Shown here piece after piece: positions 40,195 to 49,628 of a stretch of DNA of 64,000 nt. The translations under genes were made by a program, and so were the position numbers. The stretch covers positions 661,733 to 725,732 of the forward strand of contig NZ_FOHS01000003.1 of assembly GCF_900111515.1 (NCBI RefSeq). Direction: 5' to 3'. The notes beneath the pieces are model-generated. The model did no database searches. It saw nothing but the letters and a program-made list of their open reading frames with translations, and was not told where the DNA came from. Each line of letters starts with the position of its first letter. The first letter of the stretch is position 1. The stretch comes from Hymenobacter actinosclerus. GTDB lineage: Bacteria > Bacteroidota > Bacteroidia > Cytophagales > Hymenobacteraceae.

Positions 40195-41037
40195 TCAAAG
40201 CCGCAAACCACTCCCATTGTTTGCCGGCGCCGGGGCCGCCCCGGCCGTGGCCCGAATACTGGCCGTAAGCTGCTGGTAAAGCTGCTGCCAGCGCGGCCGG
40301 TCGGCCAGCGCGGCTTCGTGGCGGGCGAGCGTGGCGGCATCGTGGCGCACGGCCGGGCCGGTCTGGGCCGCGAAGGGCGGCTGGGCCAGAGCCTTGTCGA
40401 GGGTTTCGCGGATGAGCGGGTGCAGCAGCTCCCAGGGCAGCCCGGCTCCTTCGAGCAGCTCGCGCCCAATGCCCAGCAGGTGGTTGGGGAAGTTGCTGAC
40501 CCACACGGCCGCTACGTGCAGCTGCAGCCGCCGGGCCGAGTCCAGCTCGCGCACATCGGCGCTCAGCGAGGCGGCCAGCTGGTGCAGCGTAACCAGGGCC
40601 GTGGCATCGGTGGCTTCCAGGCACAGCGGCACGGTACCCCAATCAATAGCGCGACCTGGCCCGAAGGTCTGGAGCGGGTAGAACACGCCGCCGCGCAGCT
40701 GCTCTTTGTAGGGGGCAAACACCGACAGCGGCAGCGCCCCGGCCGTGTGTGCCACCAGCGCTCCGGCCGGAAAGCGGGCCGCCGCCAGCACCTCGGGCAC
40801 CACCGCGTCGGGCAGCGTGAGCAGGTATACGTCGGCCGCGGGCAGCTGCTGCAGGCCGGGGGCCACGGCAACCGGGGCCGGCAGCCGGGCCGCCAGCGCC
40901 GCCCCCGATTCGGGGCTGCGGCTCCAGAGGCCTACCACCTGGTGGCCGGCGGCGGCCAGGGCCGGAGCCAGGTGCGCGGCCACCCGGCCGGCACCAAGCA
41001 GCACTATACGCAGAGGGTTGAAGGACATTGAATTCAT
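40195..41037 (-). CDS. Rossmann-like and DUF2520 domain protein (predicted NAD(P)-dependent oxidoreductase)
   Basis: A 280-residue cytoplasmic protein. Residues 1-120 form a Rossmann domain with the dinucleotide loop IVLLGAGRVAAHLAPAL; the rest is the helical DUF2520 domain (GVFYPLQTFGPGR, RLQLHVAAVWVSNFPNHLLGIG). The fold is like pyrroline-5-carboxylate reductase or 6-phosphogluconate dehydrogenase relatives; substrate unknown. It may start at 41037 or at the third-codon ATG at 41028. Confidence 0.85.
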   Translation of the reverse strand: MNSMSFNPLRIVLLGAGRVAAHLAPALAAAGHQVVGLWSRSPESGAALAARLPAPVAVAPGLQQLPAADVYLLTLPDAVVPEVLAAARFPAGALVAHTAGALPLSVFAPYKEQLRGGVFYPLQTFGPGRAIDWGTVPLCLEATDATALVTLHQLAASLSADVRELDSARRLQLHVAAVWVSNFPNHLLGIGRELLEGAGLPWELLHPLIRETLDKALAQPPFAAQTGPAVRHDAATLARHEAALADRPRWQQLYQQLTASIRATAGAAPAPANNGSGLRL

Positions 41038-41218
41038 CGGCTCAAAACCGCCTGTTTATTAGCGCCAATCATGATTAATTGAAATGTTCGCATAAAAATG
41101 ATATAAAAATTAGCAGTTTATTCGGCATATTGCCGTCGCAAATACCATCTGTTCTACGGACAGGGTAATTGCTTACTTTCTGCTTACTTCACTCTTTCAC
41201 ACTTTTTCGTCTCTTTCC

Positions 41219-43924
41219 ATGACAAAAATCTACACTACGGGTCGTACAACCAAGGCCTGGCGCAAGCTGGCCCTGTTGGGCCTGCTGGGGCTGGCTACCG
41301 GAGCCGCCCACGCCCAGAACCTGAACTATAATACGTTCGGGGCAAGCAATACGCCCGGCACTTATACTGACCTCGGAGCCTCGGCCACTGTTATTGCCAC
41401 GCCCAACACCGATGACGCTAACTCGGCCGCAACGCCCATTGGCTTCTCCTTTAACTTTAACGGGCAGGCATTCACCGATTTCGTGCTGAACACCAACGGC
41501 TACCTGGCCCTGGGCACCACGGCTCCGTCGGCACCTTACTTCCCAACCTCCTCGACTACTACCACCAGCGGACCGCTGAACGATGCGGCGCAGACAAACC
41601 TGCTGCTGCCGTTCAACACCGACCTGGAAAGTGCCGCGGCCGGCCCGGCCGTTTACAGCTACCAGCTCAGCGGTACGGCTCCCAACCGCATCTGCACCAT
41701 TCAGTGGAAAGGTGTAAGCGACAAATCGGCGGCCACGCCGGCCAAGCAGTACGCTTCGCTCGATTTCCAAGTGAAGCTGTACGAAACCAGCAACCGCGTT
41801 GAGTTCGTGTACAACACGGCCACTGCTTCCGCCAACGCCGACGCCTTCAAGTCGGCGGTGGTGGGATTGAAGGGCGTGGGGGCGGCCGCCAACCAGGTGC
41901 TGCTGGCCTCCAAGGGCTCAACGGCGGCCTGGGCTACTACCACCTTTATTTCCACTACCTACTTAGCAGGAAGCGCGACGGGCGTAAATGCGCACAACTT
42001 CCGCCAGAGCGTTGGCCCCGATGCCGGCCGCACCTACCGCTTTAATGCCATTCAGGAAAAGGACATTGCCGTGCAGCAGGTATACGCGCTCAGCAAGTTG
42101 CCTATTCCTTACGGAACGCCGGAAACCATTAGAGCTTATGTCCGAAATACGGGTACTACCGCCCAGAACAACGTCACTTTTACTCTGAAGGTAACTGGTG
42201 CCAACACCTTTACCACCGCAGTTACAATTGCTAGTATCCCGGTTGATATAGCGGGCATTGTAAGCTTTGCCCCTTTTACACCTACGAATGAGGGCACTAA
42301 TACCATGACGGTTACGGTCACCGAAGACGGTAACAATTTCAACAATTCTGCCTCTACCACCCAGTTGGTAAATAAGACCACCTATGCCTACGCTCAGCCC
42401 GATGCTACAACCACGGGAAGCCTTGGCGTTAATGCAGGCGGAATTATGGGCAACAAATACACCACTTCCGCTCCGCGGACAGTTACGGGCGTAACAGTTC
42501 GCCTCTCTGATGTTAAGTCGGTGGGCAATACAGTGTATGGGGTAGTACTCGATGGCAATGGAAGCATTATTGCCCGCTCACCCGATTACAAGGTTTTAGC
42601 CGCTGATATTGATAAGGACAAGACTTTTGTTGTGAATGGTCCAGTTGCGCCGGGCAGCTTTATCGTCGGCTTGGCTCAGACTCCTGGCGCCGCTAACTAC
42701 TTCCCGGTTGGTCTTCAAGGCTCCGAGAAACCAACTCGCACAGAGGCTTACTACGTCATCAGCTCGCTGACGGGAGGCACTCCAGCGGACGTGTCTGAGA
42801 GCAATTACGGTGCGTTCATGATTGATGCCATTACGGATGTTCCGCCAACCTGCCTTCCTCCAACCGACATCACCATCACTAACCTGCAACCGAATTCGGC
42901 TGTGATTACGCTCACGGGCGGCTCGGCTAACGGTACAGGTTACACCATCATTTATGGCCCGAAAGGTTTCGATCCAGCCGTTTCGGGCACCACGGTAACT
43001 GTTACGGCTTCACCCTATACACTTAGCAATCTGCTACCCAGCACTAACTATGAGTTCTACATCCGGACAATTTGCTCGGCCTCGGACCAAAGCTCGCTGG
43101 TAGGTCCGCGTAGCTTCTTTACTCCCTGCGTACCGCCTATTGTTAGCACGTTCCCCTACACTGAGAACTTCGATGGGGTAGCTGCCGGGGCCCTGCCCTG
43201 CGGCGTGGCCGTAGCGGATATCAATGCGGACGCCAAGACCTGGAGTGTTGTAACGACCGGCACGCCGGCTTCGGCTCCGAACCACATGCGCTACGCCTAC
43301 AGCGCTGATAATGCTGCCGACGACTGGTTCTTCACGCCGGCGCTGTTCCTGCGGGCCGGCACCTCGTATCAGCTTACATTCAAGTACAAGGCTGCAGGAG
43401 CGACCTTTGCCGAGGGCCTGGAGGTGAAGTACGGTAACGCTACCACGCCGGCAGCTCAATCCAACCTGTTGTGGCGCAACATTGCTATCGTCAATACTGC
43501 TTACGCCACTACGGCGGCTGGCAACGACGATGGGCAGGTGAAAGCTATTACGCCAACCACCAGCGGCAACTACTACATCGGCTTCCACGCTATCAGCGCG
43601 AAAAACAAATTCAACCTCTACGTCGATGATATCAGCGTGACGGCCACGGCCATCACCGCCTCTTCGTCGGCGCTGCAGCAGGCCATCAACCTCTACCCCA
43701 ACCCTACGGCCGGCAACCTCACGGTTGATGTGCGTGGTGCCAACGCCAAGAACGGTCTGCAGGTAGAAGTAACCAACATGCTGGGTCAGCGCGTGCACAC
43801 CGAAACCGTGCGCGACAACGCCACCAAAACCATCGACCTCTCGAAGCTGGCCAACGGCATGTACACCGTGAAGGTGCGCAACGGCGCCGAGTACATGGTT
43901 CGTACCATCTCGGTGCAGAAGTAA
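41219..43924 (+). CDS. Large secreted T9SS cargo with adhesin-like domains
   Basis: A 901-residue exported protein: signal peptide (LALLGLLGLATGAAHAQ), an N-terminal beta-rich region (about 35-270, LNTNGYLALGTTAPS-type), a CARDB-like Ig domain (about 280-390), a middle domain (about 395-545), a fibronectin III domain (about 548-640, LPPTDITITNLQPNSAVITL), a jelly-roll/cleaved-adhesin-like domain (about 645-815, YTENFDGV...DDWFFTPALFL), and a type A sorting domain (INLYPNPTAGNLTVDV ... GMYTVKV). PorU would cleave the sorting domain and attach the protein to the surface. The section around 42.1-43.0 kb is lower in GC than both ends, suggesting domain exchange. Confidence 0.88.
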   Translation: MTKIYTTGRTTKAWRKLALLGLLGLATGAAHAQNLNYNTFGASNTPGTYTDLGASATVIATPNTDDANSAATPIGFSFNFNGQAFTDFVLNTNGYLALGTTAPSAPYFPTSSTTTTSGPLNDAAQTNLLLPFNTDLESAAAGPAVYSYQLSGTAPNRICTIQWKGVSDKSAATPAKQYASLDFQVKLYETSNRVEFVYNTATASANADAFKSAVVGLKGVGAAANQVLLASKGSTAAWATTTFISTTYLAGSATGVNAHNFRQSVGPDAGRTYRFNAIQEKDIAVQQVYALSKLPIPYGTPETIRAYVRNTGTTAQNNVTFTLKVTGANTFTTAVTIASIPVDIAGIVSFAPFTPTNEGTNTMTVTVTEDGNNFNNSASTTQLVNKTTYAYAQPDATTTGSLGVNAGGIMGNKYTTSAPRTVTGVTVRLSDVKSVGNTVYGVVLDGNGSIIARSPDYKVLAADIDKDKTFVVNGPVAPGSFIVGLAQTPGAANYFPVGLQGSEKPTRTEAYYVISSLTGGTPADVSESNYGAFMIDAITDVPPTCLPPTDITITNLQPNSAVITLTGGSANGTGYTIIYGPKGFDPAVSGTTVTVTASPYTLSNLLPSTNYEFYIRTICSASDQSSLVGPRSFFTPCVPPIVSTFPYTENFDGVAAGALPCGVAVADINADAKTWSVVTTGTPASAPNHMRYAYSADNAADDWFFTPALFLRAGTSYQLTFKYKAAGATFAEGLEVKYGNATTPAAQSNLLWRNIAIVNTAYATTAAGNDDGQVKAITPTTSGNYYIGFHAISAKNKFNLYVDDISVTATAITASSSALQQAINLYPNPTAGNLTVDVRGANAKNGLQVEVTNMLGQRVHTETVRDNATKTIDLSKLANGMYTVKVRNGAEYMVRTISVQK

Positions 43925-43946
43925 TTCGGCCCGGAAATAGTACCCG

Positions 43947-43979
43947 AAAAGGGGCAGCCAGCTGGCTGCCCCTTTTTTT
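43947..43979 (+). terminator. Intrinsic terminator of the T9SS cargo gene
   Basis: AAAAGGGGCAGCC-AGCT-GGCTGCCCCTTTTTTT: perfect stem and T-run, 22 bases past the stop. Confidence 0.94.
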
Positions 43980-44254
43980 GTGCCCTCTACCCCATCCGGC
44001 TATCCGGGCGCCTGCCGGGCTTGGGCTCCATAAAGTCAACCCTGACTTCTCAGCAGGTCAGGCTTCGGTTTCAGGGGCAGCATGCAGGCGCCCAGAAGTC
44101 GCTTTGGCTTTCTAACGCTACCTATACCAACTGGCTAAACCCTGGCTGGCACAACATGCAGTGCACTTCGTACCGGTTCCGGCAGGTAACTGCTGTTGGA
44201 TACCCTTCAGCCGACGGCAGACTGGCCGGGACTTTCGCACGCAAGGCATTATGC
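43980..44254. other. Gene-free stretch between the cargo gene and the ccm cluster
   Basis: About 275 bases between two terminators. A weak hairpin (CCTGAC...GTCAGG near 44041-44063) is the only structure noticed; no gene, promoter or known RNA motif was recognised. Confidence 0.45.
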
Positions 44255-44290
44255 AAAACGCCCCCGACGCAGCAGCATCGGGGGCGTTTT
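44255..44290. terminator. Intrinsic terminator of the ccm cluster
   Basis: AAAACGCCCCCGA and TCGGGGGCGTTTT pair around a short loop; the minus strand reads a stem followed by TTTT about 20 bases past the ccmF stop. Confidence 0.82.
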
Positions 44291-44311
44291 ATATGTAACC
44301 TCAGGCCGGAT

Positions 44312-46918
44312 TTAGGCTACTGCCTGGGGTTTGGGCTGCGGGATTACCGGGCGGGGCTTGGTGCCGGCTTCGGGAGCAGGTACGGCCGGGGCCTCGGTTT
44401 CGCGGCGGCGCTTGTAGATGGCCATGCCAAAGCCGACGGCCATGAGCAGCGTACCGCTCCAGAGCAGGTTAATGAAAGGCTTCTCCACGGCTTTCAGGAT
44501 GATGTAGTCCTTCTGGGTCGTGCTCACGCCGAACGTGAACTTACCCTGCTGCGGATCTACGTTGAGGAAGCTCAGGCGCAGGCCCAGGTCCTCCACCTCG
44601 TCGGGCATACGGCCGATGAGGCGGTTGCGCACCGCAAACACGGGGTGCACGTGGTACTGCTTCTTCTCGCCCGACACCAGGAAGTCGCCCTGAATGGCCA
44701 GGTCGTCCTTGGTCAGGCCCAGGCCGGCCGTCTGCTTGGCCGGCTCGACGCCGCGGAACACGGCGAAGTAGTCGTTGAGGAAAATGGTGTCGCCGATGCT
44801 GAGCACGTGCTCCTTCACCTCACTCCAGTCCTTCTCCTTATCAATGGGCGGCACGGCGCTGATGTGCGAGTAGATGTCGTGGTCGAGGAACACCTTGATG
44901 TCGGGCGAGGCCAGCAGGCCGCCCATCTGCTCGTTTACCTGCGCGCGGGGGTAGAGCGTGAATTTGTCCTTGGTCTCGCGGTTCTCGTACTCGACGCGGT
45001 AGTAGGTGTTTTCGGGCAGGATTTCGAGCGTATCGCCGGCCTTGTAGTACACCTTGTCGCCACGCTTGATGTCAGCGCGGGCCAGGGCCTTGTACTCGTC
45101 GTCGGTGCGGTAGAGCTGCTGCTTATCCACGTAGCCGGGCACGCCGGGCACGTCGAAGTACTGGCCGGTGTAGCGCACGTCATAGGGCCCCATGCGCGAG
45201 GGGTCGTTGCGCCACAGCAGTACGTTGTCCTGGTTGGTGGTCTGGTCGAACTCGCGCGAGTAGAGCAGGCCCGAGGTGTTCTGGCTGATGATGTTGGAGT
45301 AGCCCGACGAGGCCAGAATACCCAGCAGCATCAGGGCAATGCCCATGTGGGCTACGCCGCCACCCGAGAGGCTCACCTTGCGCCGCAGCAGCGTGAACAC
45401 CATGCTCAGGTTGGCCAGCACCCCAAACAGGGCCGTGGTCAGGAGCACGATGTAGGTCAACTCCATCTTCTTGCCGTTGTACTGCACCAGCAGAATAACG
45501 AGGGCCGAGCCGAGCAGCGCCAGCATGGCGGGCACCGTGAGGGTGCTGCTGAGCGAGGCCCGGTCGTTTTTCTGCCACCACATGATCTGGGCCAGGCCCG
45601 AGCAGAACGCCACGCCCACACCCAGCCAAAGCTGGAACTTGGTGTAGTGCGCAATCTGGTCGGCGGGCAGGGCCAGGTTGGATTTGATGCCGATGAAGCC
45701 CAAAAAGGCGTTGTATACCGGAATGCTGGTGGTAAACAGCACCTGGAACGCGCCCAGGCACAGCACTGTAGCGCCCACAAACACCCACAGCTCGGCGTTA
45801 TACGTGGTCAGCTCTTTCTCCGAAATCGGAATCTTTTTCCAGCGCCACACCAGCAGCGCCACGCTCAGCACCACGAAGGCCGCCAGGTAGATAATCAGCT
45901 GGCCCGAAAGGCCCAGGTCGGTGAACGAGTGGACCGAGGCGTTGCCCAGCACGCCCGAGCGGGTGAGGAAGGTAGCGTAGAGAATGAGCAGGAAGGTGGC
46001 AATAACCAGCACAAACGAGGTGCGCAAAGCCATTTTGCTGCGCTGCCACAGTACCAGCCCATGCAGCGAGGCCACCAGCACCAGCCACGGAATGTACACG
46101 GCATTTTCCACCGGGTCCCAGTTCCAGTAGCCGCCGAAGTTGAGGGTTTCGTAGGCCCAGTAGGCGCCCATCATTATGCCCACGCCCAGAATCAAACCGC
46201 CCCACAGGCTCCAGCGAATGGCCGGACGTACCCAGCGGGTGAACTCGCCCTTCCAGAGGCCGGCTACGGCGTAGGCGAAGGGTACCAGCGTGAGGGCAAA
46301 GCCCAGGAACAGCGTGGGCGGGTGAATCACCATCCAGTAGTTCTGCAGCAGGGCGTTCAGGCCGGTGCCGTCGGTAGGCACGAAGTTGGGGTTGGTCTGC
46401 CACACGGGTAGGTCGGGCATGAAGTCGCGCAGCAGGATAAACGGCGAGGAGCCGATTTTGAGGTCGCCCAGCACCACGCCCAGAATCATGGAGGTGAGGA
46501 AGAGCTGCACACCGGCGAAAATGGCCATCACCGGGGCTTCCCAGCGCTTGGCCGAACGCAGCAGAATCAGGCCCAGGCATACGTGCCAGAAGATCCAGAG
46601 CAGGAAACTACCCTCCTGCCCTTCCCAGAAACAGGAAATCATGTAGTACACCGGCAGGTGGTTGCTGCTGTGGCTCCAGGCGTAGTAATACTCGTAGCGG
46701 TGGCCGTGAATGATGCCGAACAGGCACACAATCACGGAAATCACGGCGACCGAGTGCACGATAAACGCGCCGCGGCCCAGCTTCATCCAGCCGGCGTCGG
46801 TGTCGCCGAGGGTGCGGCCCCGGGCGGCCATGTAGTAGGAATACGCCGCCACCGTGGCCGCCACAAACGCCAGAATAACACTTAAGTGCCCGACGTCGCC
46901 GATGAGAGTGTTCAGCAT
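44312..46918 (-). CDS. ccmF: Cytochrome c maturation heme lyase, CcmF/CcsA type
   Basis: An 868-residue multi-spanning inner-membrane protein that takes heme from CcmE and attaches it to apocytochrome c. Seen: about 14 hydrophobic segments, the tryptophan-rich heme motif WAYETLNFGGYWNWDPVEN, conserved histidines in VIHPPTLFLGF and VASLHGLVLWQ, and a large periplasmic domain before the last membrane segment. It closes the ccmB-C-D-E cluster and is separated from ccmE by one secreted-protein gene. Length is longer than E. coli CcmF because of the periplasmic domain, as usual in Bacteroidota. Confidence 0.94.
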   Translation of the reverse strand: MLNTLIGDVGHLSVILAFVAATVAAYSYYMAARGRTLGDTDAGWMKLGRGAFIVHSVAVISVIVCLFGIIHGHRYEYYYAWSHSSNHLPVYYMISCFWEGQEGSFLLWIFWHVCLGLILLRSAKRWEAPVMAIFAGVQLFLTSMILGVVLGDLKIGSSPFILLRDFMPDLPVWQTNPNFVPTDGTGLNALLQNYWMVIHPPTLFLGFALTLVPFAYAVAGLWKGEFTRWVRPAIRWSLWGGLILGVGIMMGAYWAYETLNFGGYWNWDPVENAVYIPWLVLVASLHGLVLWQRSKMALRTSFVLVIATFLLILYATFLTRSGVLGNASVHSFTDLGLSGQLIIYLAAFVVLSVALLVWRWKKIPISEKELTTYNAELWVFVGATVLCLGAFQVLFTTSIPVYNAFLGFIGIKSNLALPADQIAHYTKFQLWLGVGVAFCSGLAQIMWWQKNDRASLSSTLTVPAMLALLGSALVILLVQYNGKKMELTYIVLLTTALFGVLANLSMVFTLLRRKVSLSGGGVAHMGIALMLLGILASSGYSNIISQNTSGLLYSREFDQTTNQDNVLLWRNDPSRMGPYDVRYTGQYFDVPGVPGYVDKQQLYRTDDEYKALARADIKRGDKVYYKAGDTLEILPENTYYRVEYENRETKDKFTLYPRAQVNEQMGGLLASPDIKVFLDHDIYSHISAVPPIDKEKDWSEVKEHVLSIGDTIFLNDYFAVFRGVEPAKQTAGLGLTKDDLAIQGDFLVSGEKKQYHVHPVFAVRNRLIGRMPDEVEDLGLRLSFLNVDPQQGKFTFGVSTTQKDYIILKAVEKPFINLLWSGTLLMAVGFGMAIYKRRRETEAPAVPAPEAGTKPRPVIPQPKPQAVA

Positions 46919-47048
46919 GTTTACTGCGTTGAAAAAGCGAAAATCAGTCTGTTAGAATAGCTACCAGTCTGACTGAAAGTTGTTTTTGAGGAAGCTGCCA
47001 AGCGAAAAGCAACGGCGGGCAACGGGTTATCTGGTGAGGCTGAAAAGG

Positions 47049-48023
47049 TTACCGGACCGGGTGTTGGCGGCGCATCTTGCGGGCCCGCTTCTCCCACTGC
47101 AACTGCTGCCGGACTTCCGGGCGCGGGCCCTGGCGGGTTGGCGGCGAGGTAGCCGTAGCGAGCTGGCTGAAGCTGTACCACTGCTGCTGCACCAGCACCG
47201 GCGGACCCGTTGTGGCTTCGGCTACTACCTGGTACAGGTAGCGGCCGGGCGCGGCCAGCGTGTCGGTAAATGCATAGTTGAAAGCGGCCCCGCCGTAGGT
47301 GGTGCGGGCTACCGGTACCGCAGCGCGGCGGGCAGCGCGGGTTTCGGCGGCCTCGCGGCGCCACACCTGGAACTGCGGCACCGAACCCAGCGAATCGTCG
47401 AGCTGCCAGTGCAACGTAACCAGGCGGCTGGTTTGCGGCTCGGCAGGCGGCGGCAGGTTCAGGGCCGGTAGTCCCTGGGGGCTGGTGCTCACCGTGAGGT
47501 TGAACTGGCAGAAGTCGCGCAGGTAACCATCGACGTTGAGCAGGTAGGGCTGGCCCGCCTGCAACGAATCCAGGGTCACGAACACGTCGTCCTGCGAGCC
47601 GAGAGAAGTGCAGGAGAGCACCCGGTAGGTAGCAGGCTGGCAGGGCGTTCCGGTTAGCACCACCAGCTGCACCCCGCGCACGTCGCGGCACTGCTGCCCG
47701 CCGATGTTTACGAAGTAGCGGCCGGCCGTGCGGGGCGTGAACTCAAACCATTGGTCGTTGTGGTATTGAATGCACTTGCCGGTCAGGGTTTCATCTACGC
47801 AGCTCCACTGCACGGTGCAGCCGGTCGTACTGGAGTTGGCCGTTTCCTCGACCCGCAGTATCCGGCGCTGGGAAATATCGTCGTTGGCTACCTGGGCTTT
47901 GCCAGTCAGCCACTGGCAATTAATGAAGCAGAAGGACAGCACCAGCTTAAGCACACGGGGGCGGAAGCGGGAATCCACCGCATCGGAGCGCCCTGCCGTG
48001 TCTGCTTCCTGTTGCATCCGCAA
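47049..48023 (-). CDS. Secreted beta-rich protein embedded in the ccm cluster, function unknown
   Basis: A 324-residue predicted exported protein: a polar N-terminus, a hydrophobic stretch (VLKLVLSFCFINCQWLTGKAQ) that may act as a signal, then a beta-domain with several Cys (TTGCTVQWSCVDETLTGKCIQYHNDQWFEF in part) resembling pre-peptidase C-terminal-like or sugar-binding folds, and a fibronectin-III-like region (LVTLHWQLDDS...RYLYQVVAEATTG). The C-terminus is Arg/Lys-rich and lacks a sorting domain. It starts 8 bases after the ccmE stop, so it is cotranscribed. I know of no cytochrome c maturation factor like it. Confidence 0.72.
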   Translation of the reverse strand: MRMQQEADTAGRSDAVDSRFRPRVLKLVLSFCFINCQWLTGKAQVANDDISQRRILRVEETANSSTTGCTVQWSCVDETLTGKCIQYHNDQWFEFTPRTAGRYFVNIGGQQCRDVRGVQLVVLTGTPCQPATYRVLSCTSLGSQDDVFVTLDSLQAGQPYLLNVDGYLRDFCQFNLTVSTSPQGLPALNLPPPAEPQTSRLVTLHWQLDDSLGSVPQFQVWRREAAETRAARRAAVPVARTTYGGAAFNYAFTDTLAAPGRYLYQVVAEATTGPPVLVQQQWYSFSQLATATSPPTRQGPRPEVRQQLQWEKRARKMRRQHPVR

Positions 48024-48030
48024 TCAACTA

Positions 48031-48459
48031 CTACTTAATAGATGCCGTAGCGCCCTGCACCTCGTTTTCCACGTACTTGGAAGGGCACTTGAGCAGGATT
48101 TTGTCGGCCACGAACACGTCGTTGCGCATGGCGCCGGTAATTACCACCTGCTCCGACTTGTCAAAATCCTGGGGCTGGGGGTTGAAATACACGACCCGCT
48201 GGGCAATGCGGTTGGTATCCACCAGCGTGAAGGCGAAGTAGTTGGGGTCGAGGGTAGGATTGTACTCCAGGCCCATGATGTTCTTCTGGCCGTCGCGGGG
48301 CAGGCGGCCCACCACATGCACCTTGGTCAGGTTGCCATCGGCGGCCCGCTCGCGGGCCTCCTTGAACGAGACGTACACGCTGGCGTCGCCGGCGGTGCTG
48401 GTGATAATGGCAATAGCCACGGCAATGATGGCCATGACGAAAATGTGGGCTTTTTTCAT
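48031..48459 (-). CDS. ccmE: Heme chaperone CcmE, CxxxY variant
   Basis: A 142-residue membrane-anchored periplasmic heme chaperone: N-terminal membrane anchor (IFVMAIIAVAIAIITSTAG), an OB-fold (VHVVGRLPRDGQKNIMGLEYNP) and the heme-binding end ILLKCPSKYVENEV. In E. coli-type CcmE heme binds a His in HxxxY; here the matching position is Cys (CPSKY), the CxxxY variant known from archaea and some bacteria. Passes heme to CcmF. Confidence 0.93.
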   Translation of the reverse strand: MKKAHIFVMAIIAVAIAIITSTAGDASVYVSFKEARERAADGNLTKVHVVGRLPRDGQKNIMGLEYNPTLDPNYFAFTLVDTNRIAQRVVYFNPQPQDFDKSEQVVITGAMRNDVFVADKILLKCPSKYVENEVQGATASIK

Positions 48460-48570
48460 GTCGATTAAAACAAGAGGCGGCTCCGGATGGAGTCAGAAGT
48501 CAGCTCGGAACAATGATTCGGGCCACAAAGGTCCGCAAAAAGCAATGAAAGTAAGGTGATGCTGAATCCC

Positions 48571-48825
48571 CTACCGCTCGTCCGCCACTTCCTTTTCCAG
48601 ACGGCTGAGCTTGCGGTCGAGCGAAATCAGAAACAGCAGCAACCCGGCCAGTACCACCGTGATGACGGCCACCACGACGTAGATTTTACCGCTCTGGCGC
48701 AACACCTCGGCCATTTCGGGCTGGTTGCCCGGTGCCTGGGCTACGGCCTGCAGCACCGGCAGCACCAGGGCCAGCAGCAACAGCAGCCCTTTCCGGCCAC
48801 TCCAATCAGGCGATTTGCTTTTCAT
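48571..48825 (-). CDS. ccmD: CcmD-family small membrane protein
   Basis: An 84-residue protein: hydrophobic signal-like N-terminus (GLLLLLALVLPVLQAVAQA), a short polar middle, one membrane segment (IYVVVAVITVVLAGLLLFLISLD) and a charged tail (RKLSRLEKEVADE). CcmD helps release holo-CcmE from CcmABC. It overlaps the ccmC 3' end by 20 bases, which suggests translational coupling. Small size and gene position support the call. Confidence 0.82.
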   Translation of the reverse strand: MKSKSPDWSGRKGLLLLLALVLPVLQAVAQAPGNQPEMAEVLRQSGKIYVVVAVITVVLAGLLLFLISLDRKLSRLEKEVADER

Positions 48826-49474
48826 ATACTTTCAGTTTGAGCACGGAAATGCGGGTGGCTAGCTGGGCCACCCAAAAAGCCAGCAGCGTCCAGCCAATGA
48901 CGGCCGGATAAAACACAAGACGCATGTCGCTATCCAAGTCGTAGCGGGCAAAGGCGGGGTTGCCACCCGCACCGGGGTGCAGCGAGTCGGTGAGGCGCGG
49001 CAGAATGTAGAACAGCGGCATGGCCACGGCGAAGGCAAACACGTTGTAAATGGCCGACACGCGGGCGCGCTGCTGCTCGTCGGTGAACGAGGAGCGCAGC
49101 ACCAGGTAGGCGCCGTAGATGAGCATGGCCACGGCCGCCCCGTTCAGCTTGGGGTCGTTGGTCCACCACGCGCCCCAGGTAAAGCGCGCCCAGATGCTGC
49201 CCGTCATCAGCCCCACGCAGCCCATCAGAATGCCCGTGCGGGCCGCTTCGTGGGCCTTGATATCGAGCTCGGGCGTGGGCGCGCGCAGGTAGCGCACCGA
49301 ATAGTACACCGAGGCCACCAGAATGGCCGTCATGCCGAACCACATGGGCACGTGGAAGTACAGGTTGCGGATGCTCTCGTTGAGAATGGCCAGCCGCGGC
49401 ACCGGCATAAGCAGGCCCGCCACCGCCACGTACAGCAACAGCACCACCGTCAGGGCTTTCCACCAGTTTTTCAT
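48806..49474 (-). CDS. ccmC: Heme handling protein CcmC
   Basis: A 222-residue protein with six membrane segments and the WWD heme motif ARFTWGAWWTNDPKLNG; flanking His residues in NLYFHVPMWFGM and Asp/His in later loops fit heme ligation. CcmC loads heme onto CcmE. Overlaps ccmD by 20 bases. Upstream, a 154-base gap holding heptad repeats separates it from ccmB. Confidence 0.93.
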   Translation of the reverse strand: MKNWWKALTVVLLLYVAVAGLLMPVPRLAILNESIRNLYFHVPMWFGMTAILVASVYYSVRYLRAPTPELDIKAHEAARTGILMGCVGLMTGSIWARFTWGAWWTNDPKLNGAAVAMLIYGAYLVLRSSFTDEQQRARVSAIYNVFAFAVAMPLFYILPRLTDSLHPGAGGNPAFARYDLDSDMRLVFYPAVIGWTLLAFWVAQLATRISVLKLKVYEKQIA

Positions 49475-49478
49475 TGGA

Positions 49479-49513
49479 GAAGCTAGGAGTTAGAAGCTAG
49501 GAGTTAGAAGCTG
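49479..49513 (+). repeat. Five GGAGTTA/GAAGCTA heptamers between ccmB and ccmC
   Basis: GAAGCTA GGAGTTA GAAGCTA GGAGTTA GAAGCTG in exact register of 7, starting five bases upstream of the ccmC start codon (49474). A short inverted counterpart (CCAGCTCCTACCTTCTC) lies at 49608-49624 before the ccmB stop. TAG/TAA recurs in all six frames. Confidence 0.9.
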
Positions 49514-49628
49514 GGAAAAGCGCTTAAGTCCTGCTCTTGCGTGAGGTAGATACATAACAATTTCAGTTCTCAAAAGTCGACGTAGTTCGGAAAATACAGA
49601 GGCCATTCCAGCTCCTACCTTCTCAAAA

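Noticed and set aside
43980..44254. Search for a riboswitch or small RNA in the gap before the ccm cluster
   Set aside because: Only a weak six-base hairpin was seen and no known motif.
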